From Euglena gracilis (lineage: Eukaryota > Euglenida > Euglenophyceae > Euglenales), in assembly GCA_039621445.1 (NCBI GenBank), contig CP154957.1, positions 37,354,382 to 37,418,381 on the forward strand: 64,000 nt of DNA. Reading direction: 5' to 3'. A program made the position numbers and the translations under genes. Positions 31,001 to 40,000 of this stretch are shown here, piece by piece. A model generated the notes under the pieces. The model searched no databases. It was not told where the DNA came from and was given only the letters and a program-made list of their open reading frames with translations. The stretch's first letter is position 1; every line of letters begins with the position of its first letter.

Positions 31001-34000
31001 ATACTGTCTTCCCAATGCTGTGTGGAGGAATGAGCTACTTATGAGGGTTGTTCTTTGCTTTAATGCAGGGACACCATGGATTCTGAACATGAATTTGATG
31101 CTCTGGCGTTGGCAACTGTTGATGGAGCTTCTGAAGTTGAAATGGAAGTGGATGATCAAGATGCAAATGAAAGCCATAACAAGAAACGCAAATTCAATTA
31201 TGGAGCCAAGACCAGTGATTTCTTTCGTTGGTGACATCAGGGTGAGTTGTGCTTGAAAAAGGTTTCAACCCGTGCCAAAAAGGATGCAATTCTCATTTGA
31301 CGGCATGCATACATGAACTCAACTCCTTCATTTGTCAAGCGTGCGTGGCTGCCAACCTCCCCAGGTGCTTTAAAAAAAATTTCTGGTCAAGACAACACCG
31401 GCTTCGAGGGTCAAGCAATTCCCTTTGGGCACTTTTGAAGTCCGTGGCGATGCGATGTGGTGTTGCGCTTGTCAGAAGCCTGTTGACCACGACCAGGGGT
31501 AACTAGTGAAAAAATTGAAATTTGTGGTTTTTCAAAGACTTGTTCCCCTGCTGGCACACGGAAATGCTCTGCACAGCAGCATTTGCAGAAGAAGTTACAC
31601 AAGGACAATTTAAGAAGGTCTTCCAGAACGATCACCACAGTGGCCACGACAGTTGATGTGTCGCAACCATAGATTTATTTAACCCCTGTGTGACTCCGGC
31701 CAAACGCCCAAAAATTATCTCTTTTGTGCTTAAATTTATGCTTTTGTTCCACTTTTGGTGTCGCCCTTCAAAGACTGGCATGCACCCACGCTCCTTCAGT
31801 CTGGCTGGTGTCATTGACACCAAACTCCGCCATTCTCTGCCCGATGATTCCCGTCGTGCCACGTGCATGTTGATGTTCAATGGTGACATTGAAGGACGAT
31901 TCTAGTCACCCGAACTCAGCGTGTCACACTCCCCAAATGCGATTGCATTTCTGCTCTTTGTGCCTCGCAGCTCTGTTGAGGCCCCTTTGACACAAAAAAC
32001 GTGTTATTTCATTACCTTCGGCCTTCATGTTACCACAAAGGCAAAGGAATCCTTTTCATCCCAATTTGCGTTTTTTTGCGTTTTTTTGCGTTTTTTTTTT
32101 GCGTTTTTTTGCGTTTTTTTTGCGTCGCGTTTTTTGAGGTGCCCTGTTGCGTTCCCCCCCCCCCTGTTTGGGTCTGGGGAAAAAGTGCCCCGGGGGGTCA
32201 CCGAGTCAATCCATGGGGGGGGCGACCTTGGGACATGTCGCTGGGGGGCTCCCCCCCCGCCTCCGGGCGCCGCAGTGCGGTGGAGTTCCACCTCGACCTG
32301 CGGGGGTTGCCCAACCTGCGCTTCCTGGGCATCAGCGGCAACGTGCAGATCTCCGTGGACTGGGCGGAGCTCAGGTTGGGGTGGGGGGACGTCCCACACC
32401 CATCCAAACCCAGTGGGACAGGGCCGGCAAATGAACGGTTTGAGACGTTACACTGGCACACTTTACAACAGCGCCGACTGGCCCGCGTCAGCGTGCTCCC
32501 CCCCCCCCCCAGCTTCGTGGTAATTGTCACCAAAGAACCTCAGTAAGCCTTCAGCTTCGTTGAAGGGTTTATTTTGAACATTGGATTCGGTCCCATCGGG
32601 TCTCGCTGCGGCAACCCTGTGCGCAGTTTCGGCGCCGACCCGGTGGTGGACAGCCCCCCCCCCCCTCCTCGGGCCCGGGGCAGGTTCACGAAGATCGAGC
32701 AACTGATGGCGGACCGCTGCCACTTCGGGACGGAGTTCTTCGAGGGCATCCGGACCGTGGCCCCCGCCATCAAGTACCTCTGCGTGCTGGACCCCTACAT
32801 GTGGTCCTATGCTGCCGCCTCCCCTTCGACCGCCTGGCACGGCGCGAAGTTTTCCGGAAACGTTTTGGGGTCTGCTTGCGAGTGAGTTAAATATTAGAGT
32901 TTTTCGACTTTTGGATCAGATTTTCGCCAGTGCCCACAATTTGTGTTTATTGTTGTTTTGAAGTTCGTTCGGGCGCAATTTGCATATTGCCCTTGCAAAA
33001 AAATAGCACCTGAATTAAATAGCCAACTCGAGGCTCCGAATTTGTTTCATTGAGTTGTCATTTTTGCGTGTTTTTCCGGTTCCATGCCAGGCCCTGCCTG
33101 GCCATGGCTCTCTGGATACTTTCTTGCTTGGCCTGCCTGAGATTTCTCATCAGGCTTTAGGAATTGCTCTTTAACGAGCTGTTATTTATCAGACTTGTTA
33201 GGTTTTGCTGCTGTTATATTTTTTTTGAAAAGACAGTATTCTCAGGATTACCATGTCTCTAGAATTGCGAAATTTTTGTGTTTTTGTCAGGTTGGACCTC
33301 AAAATGTGAAAAAGTGAAGGTGTATTTTTTTGCATATTTGGTGTGTTTATTCCCTGCTACTCGCAGTGCTTCCGCCCAAGAATGTTGATTGATCGGGGGG
33401 GCAGGGTTTTTCATCATTACGTGCCACGTAAAATCACGTAAATCACGTAAAATCACGTAAATCCATTTTTTGGAAAATCACGTAAATCACGTAAAATCAC
33501 GTAAAATCACGTATGACAATCAAAGGCGATAAAAGGTTTTTGTCTTTTTCTCAGGACGTCTGGGTCGAAGGCAAGTGCATCGCAGACATAATGGTGTTTC
33601 TCAACACCCAGTTTTATGCAACCACGGATCAGATCTTCCCCAGGGTTTCAAGGAAATTGTTTGTTTCAATTTTGCTTTTTGCAAGACGCATGTCTGATTC
33701 TGATGAAGGAATTGCAGAAATTGTGGCAGTGGTAACTGACAAAGGGAAGCAGTGTCGCAAATGGGTCCGAGTTGCAAAAGCCACACCAGAAAGTCGTGCC
33801 GCTCAGTTCCCAGGAGTGATGGAAGTTCATGGGAATTTGCTTTGGTGCGCATACTGTGACATTTCCCTTGGTTTCAAGGAAAAGTGTACTGCTGCAAACC
33901 ATGTGAAATGTGCGAAGCACTTGAAGAATGTAGCCAAAAAACCGCGTGTTGTGAAGAACCCAGGTTTGAAAACGTTTTTGGGTATTTTTGAAAATTATTT

Positions 34001-37000
34001 TCTGCTTAGGTCCTGCTTCTGACAAAAGGATTGCTGAAAATGCAGAAGTCAGCCCACTATTAAGCTGAGGAGAACAACTGTAATTTGCAAACAGCAGGGT
34101 GATTGTCAATGGGGAGAATGAGCAGACAACACCATGTCAGCGAAACAAATCCAGAGAGGCCAGCAAGGACATTGGCCCAATTTCCTCTGCTGGCATCGAG
34201 AGGAGCTTCAGCTTAGCAGGCGTCATCGACACCAAGAACCGGCAGCGCATGAGCAAGGCCTTCCGCGAGACCGCGGTTGTGCTGTTTTGCAACGGTGATG
34301 CGGAGCAGAGATTCCTGACCCAATGATGTAGCAGATTTGCTACTTTTCGTTCTGCTTCAAAGGACACTAGCTGATTAGTGTTTTCGACGGGACACCATGC
34401 TGAACGTTGCTTCACTCAGCAATCATTCTGATCGCAAAGAGCTGATTGCTTTTTTTTTTGCTCATCTGGGCCAGCATTTTGGTTTGATCTCTTGAGTTTG
34501 GCATGCTGAATTGGATCCCAAGCATCCCACACATCACATTTGTGCTTTTTTTGGAATGAAATTGCATATGAAAGGTTTTTCATTCATTAAGTTCTGGTTC
34601 CCAGTGCGTTGGTATTAAAAAAACCGGATTTTTTTTGGCCTGCACGTAAATCACGTAAAATCACGTAAAACCACGTAAAATCACGTAAAATCACGTATAG
34701 GATTTTTGGCCGTCAGCACGTAATAATGAAAAACCCTGGGGGGGCTCGCAGAACCCGAAGAGGAAACGGCCTCTGACTCTCTAGTCCCCGCCATCCGGCA
34801 AATGTCCAACCTGCGCCAGGTGTGGCTGTCGCACCTCCTCCTCGTCCGGGCAGGGGGGGGGCACCCAGCTATGTAGCTAGGTGTCTCCTCTCGCGGCTGA
34901 AATCCCGCGGCAGCCCCCGCCCCCCGCCCCCCCCCCCCCCCCCCCCCCCGCAGCTCAAGGTGTCCAACCCGCCGGTCCAGCTGCTGGCCGCCCTCCGCCA
35001 GTGCCCCAACCTGGAGTTCCTGTGGGTGGAGCGCATGCAGCAGACCCCAGAGAGGTGGTCCCTCCCCAGCCCCCGAGACCGCTGCCGTCCCTCATTCCCA
35101 CCGCCTCACCGCTGCCCGTGTGCATCGCACAGGTGGGAGGCGCTGCGCAGCTTCCCGGCGATCAAGTACCTCTACCTCGGGGTATCGGTAGCCTCCGCCA
35201 CCCGTCGCTTTCCAGGCCCGCGGAACACGGGCCCATGATGGGACGTTGCTACATTTGCCCCCCCCACCCCCGGCCGCTAGCTGGCAGTGCTTCGGCGTGG
35301 GGCTGCGGCTCCCCCTCGCCGGTCTTTGGCCGCAGGGCTTCCAAGTCGGGCCGCCCCGGCCGCTGCAGCACACCCTCACCACGATGCCCGCCCTCCGTGC
35401 GCTGTACCTCGGCGACTGGTCGGTGGACAACCGCTTCCTCGGTCTTGCCCCCCCCCCCCCCCGATGGAATCATTTGCTGTGACTGGAGGTTGGGGCAATT
35501 TGATGCATCCCATTGCTAACGGTGTGACCGACCCCCCAGACGTTCAGTTCGTGTGCCAACCCAAAAAATTTTCTGTGTATGATGTGCTCACCAAGGAATA
35601 CTTTGTTTTCACCTGTGTCCACCGAAAGCAATTTCTGTCTTCACCCATGTTCCCCAAAATTTTTTGTTCACTTAAAATGTACCGAGAAAAAGGTGCAGGT
35701 GCTTTTGCCCACTCAGAATGGCCACATCTCGGAATGTGGAAATGTGTTGTGACGTTTCGAAGCTGCACTCAGGGCAGATGACATCATCCAGAAAGGATGA
35801 TGAAAGGATCACTCCCCCACGTCATGCAAGTGGTATTTATCCCCCGATTTCGGTAGTTTCCTTCCCAATTCCGGCATTATGCTGGGGTAGACATTCCTTA
35901 CTATTATTTATGGCTAGAATTTTAATTTTTTTCTGTTATTTTGAGGCATTTTTTTTTAAATTAAAATCTCTTTAAGGCCTTTTAAAGGCGTTTTCCCCAG
36001 GCGGTTCGAGACAAAAAATTGAACTTAATTTAATAAGGTTGCCCCATACCTATCCCTTATGGGGTCCCAATGCATGACAGACCACTTGTGGGGATTGAAG
36101 GGGGTATTTTGGGTCTGAAATACGCAATTTAACCCAAATCCCAAACCTAACCCCTAATCCCTGTGACAGGCTACACCCGGGCACACTCCGTGAAACGCTT
36201 CAAAAACGTCCAAAAATCCCCAAGCAAGGATCATTCATTTTTAAGGCGCCTGAAACTTAAAATACTTTAAATCCTCCTTTGATTTTTGGCCAAAATGCCT
36301 GAAAATGCTTTTAAAAAAGATCACTGAGGCAAAATTTTTCTCCAACGAAGCAAAAACGAAAACGCAAATCTTCTGCAAAGAGAACCAACTCCGGGGGAAA
36401 AATATTTTCTGCTTCGCTGGAACATTACCTATCCAACCAAGACACAAAAAAAGTTTTTAGTTTTTTTTGTTTTTGAACAAATATGCCAAGCCAAAAGAAC
36501 TGGTTCGCCGAAAGCTTTCCTACATGTTTACATGTGTTCTCCAAAATATTTCGTTCACCTGTGTTCACCGAAAATATTTTTATGTTCACCAACGTCTTTG
36601 TGACTAATTGGTTTTGTTGGAGTGACTGACTGGCTTTGGCCCGGACCCCCCCCCCCTTAGGAGGGTGGGTCAGAATTGGTTGAAAGTGAATCCGGTGTTT
36701 TTGGCACCGGGCAACTTTTTTAATAAAGGAGAAATCTGGTTAGGGGGAAGACGAGCCTTCCCCCTAACCAAAATTTTCCTTCATTGATTTGACAAATTTT
36801 TATCAAAATTTAAAACCAAATTCCATTAATTTGAGGCATTTTGGCCGAAGTGAACTTCGGATGGGGGGGGCGGGGCGTCCAGACCCCCCCCCCCCCGGGA
36901 ACTCCAAATTTTTTTCCCGTAAACCGCCAGGGAAGATGAAAATTTTGGTGTGTGTTTTGGCCGATTTTTCAAAATAATGATTTGGGTATTTTTCAAGGAC

Positions 37001-40000
37001 CCAAATTTTTCTGGCGCTTCGTACAGGGGGGGGGTCCAATCCAGCAACTTAAGGGTTCGCAGTACCTCGGGGAGGGGGCTCGACTGCAGCTAGTCCAAAT
37101 TTGGCCAGTGGAGATCCTGTGGACCCCCGGGGGTCCACTAGCAGGGCTAGCTACTGGAAAATTTTTTTCGATGACCGGCACGAAGCACTGAAATTTTTTC
37201 TGGACCCCCAAACTTGCCAAAAGTGCCCATTTTTGGGATTCTTGGGAATAAAGTCAGCCCAAAAACACATTAAAACCCTCATTTCCACTTCGGCGCGCAG
37301 CGCCAGAGGAGTTTTTTTTCCACCCAGTTGGGGGGACACCTGGACCCCCCGGGGAGGGTCTATTCAACCCCCTCCCAAATTTAGGCAATCCTCCGAATTT
37401 AAGCAACCTCCAAATTAAGCAAGCCTCCGGGGATCAGTGAAAATTCCAAATCTAAGCAACCCCTGAAATTGAGGTCAAAAAAAGGGGAAACGAAGGAAGT
37501 ATGAAAGCCAGGCCATCTTAAAATAAACAATGATGGCCAAGTTTTAGGGGGAAAAGCAAACCCCCATTTTTGGGACGTTGTTATGTTATTGCATGTATTT
37601 TCGATCTGAAAAACAGGATTTCCCTCCTTTGAGAGACATTTTGTTTGTTGACAGTTTGGTCCCCCGAATAAAAGCAACCCCCTGAGCGGATCGGCTGAAA
37701 CCCAAATTTCAGCAAAGGGTTGTTAAAGTTTGGGGGGGGGGGGTGGCCTTTTTTTTGGTGTCCAGCAAACTGCCCAGCCAGTGGAGGAACCCCCCCTCCC
37801 GGAGTCATAGGCAGTAACCCAAGCAATCAATGGGTGGGTGGGGGGTCCAGACGGCCCCCTTCCCATACCCACTTCATCCCTTGCCCACAATGTCACTTAT
37901 CAGAATCAAGCTGCCCATCTCCTTAGTTTTTTTCTCCCCCTGTCACCACTTTGAACTACCACTTTGGAGAATCCCTCCCCCCTCACAGCCTCAGCCTTGA
38001 CCGCAAATTGATGCTTCTTTCCTCACTCTGCAATAACTTTAATTTGAAGGAAATTGGAAGGTGCAGTAAGTGCTGGCCATTCCTCAAATGGTTCGTAAGG
38101 GAGGGTGAACACAAGCCTTTTTTTAATTCCATTCTGTTGTGTTTTCCGATTTTTTTTTGCCTTCTTCTCAATTTACATGGAGCGGCAGGCTAAATGGAGG
38201 GGCGGGCTAAAGTTGCAGCCAGCATCGCCCTTGCAGGGGGGAACACAAACTTTTTGACTTTTTCTTCTTTTGGCGTTTTTTTTTGCTTTTTTTGTGATTT
38301 GTTCTCGGTCTTCTGCTGGGGAATGATTTTGGCTTGGAACAACCCCGCACCCTGGAACAATTATTCCTTGTGAAACCAAAAATTTCGCCTACAAAACTGA
38401 ATCCTTTTTTTTTCGACATTTTTGGTCCTATGGGGTTGTGGAGGCGTTATGGATCAGGTGATCACCGCTGGCTGAACTTTGGATGGAACAGACGGAAAGA
38501 CGGTACTTAAGATTATCATTTTCTGGAACTTCAGAAAAAGCATTCGGCAAGTTTGTCCTGAACCAGTTTTTTTTTTAGGAATCAGAAGGTTCCCAATTTT
38601 AGCCCCCCCCCCCCCAAATATATCCTCCCCAGGGTATTATTTTTTTCTCCCAAAGTCCAGGGCTGGGGGGGGGGGTTGTATTTGGGGGGGAGCTCGGAAA
38701 TTTTTGGGGATTTTGGGACAAAAATGCAAAGGTTTCTTTCCAGCGCTGCCCACGGGGGATGCATAAAAAAATGTCTTTTCCGCTCACTTTTGAGCATGTT
38801 GCATATTTTATGATGCTTGGTTATTTTCCAGGTGAAAATTTTTCTTATTAACCATCTTTTCAAAGCCAAAAACCTTGTCCATGAAGATCGTACCCAAGCC
38901 CCAGATGGTGTTGTCCAGGGGGGGGGGGGTTATAGCTTGGACCCCAAAGTCAGACCTGAGGGGTTTGTATTTGGGGGGGGGGGAGGATTTACAAAGGATA
39001 TGTTTGTTATCCAACCTCACAAAGACGCATAAAGTGAAACTTTTTTTTGTATTCTTGGTGTCACGTTGTTTGAAAGGATTGACGTCGCGAACCCCCCTCT
39101 GATGGTGCAGGCCAGCTGAAAGGATGCATTCTGGAGGACATTTTCCATATTACCCTCCCCCTCGTCTAACAACCTGTTTTGGTTGTGCGGTCCTTCCACA
39201 GGACACCTCGCCGGGCACTTGCCGCTCCTGGAGGTGCTGGACGTGTCCAACGGCCGGCTCAGCGCCGCCTGCGGCCTGGTCCCCACCCTCTCCGCCACAT
39301 TACTGCCCCCCTAATGCAAACCCCCCCGCCAGCTCCCCTTTTGCGCAGCCTCTTGCACGGACCTTGACTGATGGGTTTGCGGATTCCTGCAACTCCCTCC
39401 AGCCAGGGGATCCAGCTGGTGCTTTCTCTTCCAGCTGGTAGCTGGCGGAAGTCCCAGTCTGGACCCCCATTTTAACGGCCGTTCCTGCACTAATCACACC
39501 TCCAAACAACCCGCAGTTGCCAGGGCAACGCCGTCACAGGGTCCACTGCCTTTCCACTGCCCTCACAGTACCCGAGTGCACCCCCATGTGCCTTCCCTCC
39601 TGCCTGCGCAGCACCTCATCCGTATGAAGCGGCTGCGGCAGCTGTACTTGCCGGACGTTCTCTGTGCTGACCAGCAGTTCAGTTCCCTCGTGATCGCTTC
39701 GCTGCCTCTCCTCCAGGTTACAATCCCTCTCAATTGTTGTGATCGAAAGGGTGCGGTTCGCTCAAAATGGAATAATGAAAGGGGGACGTCAACAATTGTT
39801 TAACATCCTGTTATTTTTTCCAGCATCACATTCTTCCATTGCCCAACCGAAATTGGTGGGAGTCGGAGGCAGGCCGTATTTTAGTCGGGTGCCGACCACA
39901 CCCCGGGGGGGGGGGGGGGCTGCAGGCACTCCAAGTCACTCCAAATCCGACCCCCTCCAGGGGGGGGGGGCACATGGCCAAAAGTGCCCTAGCACAGACC

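Larger units (their letters stand above)
33403..34737 (+). mobile_element. 1,335-bp hAT element with perfect TSD and a compact zinc-finger/hAT C-terminal gene
   Basis: Left TIR AGGGTTTTTCATCATTACGTG; the right TIR reverse-complemented is AGGGTTTTTCATTATTACGTG. GGGGGGGC flanks both sides (33395-33402 and 34738-34745), a perfect 8-bp TSD. Subterminal arrays of CACGTAAAAT lie at 33421-33515 and 34644-34699, as expected for hAT transposase-binding zones. It encodes a zinc finger and a hAT C-terminal dimerisation motif but no visible catalytic core, so it is probably non-autonomous. It ends 14 bp before the next F-box exon. Confidence 0.9.
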
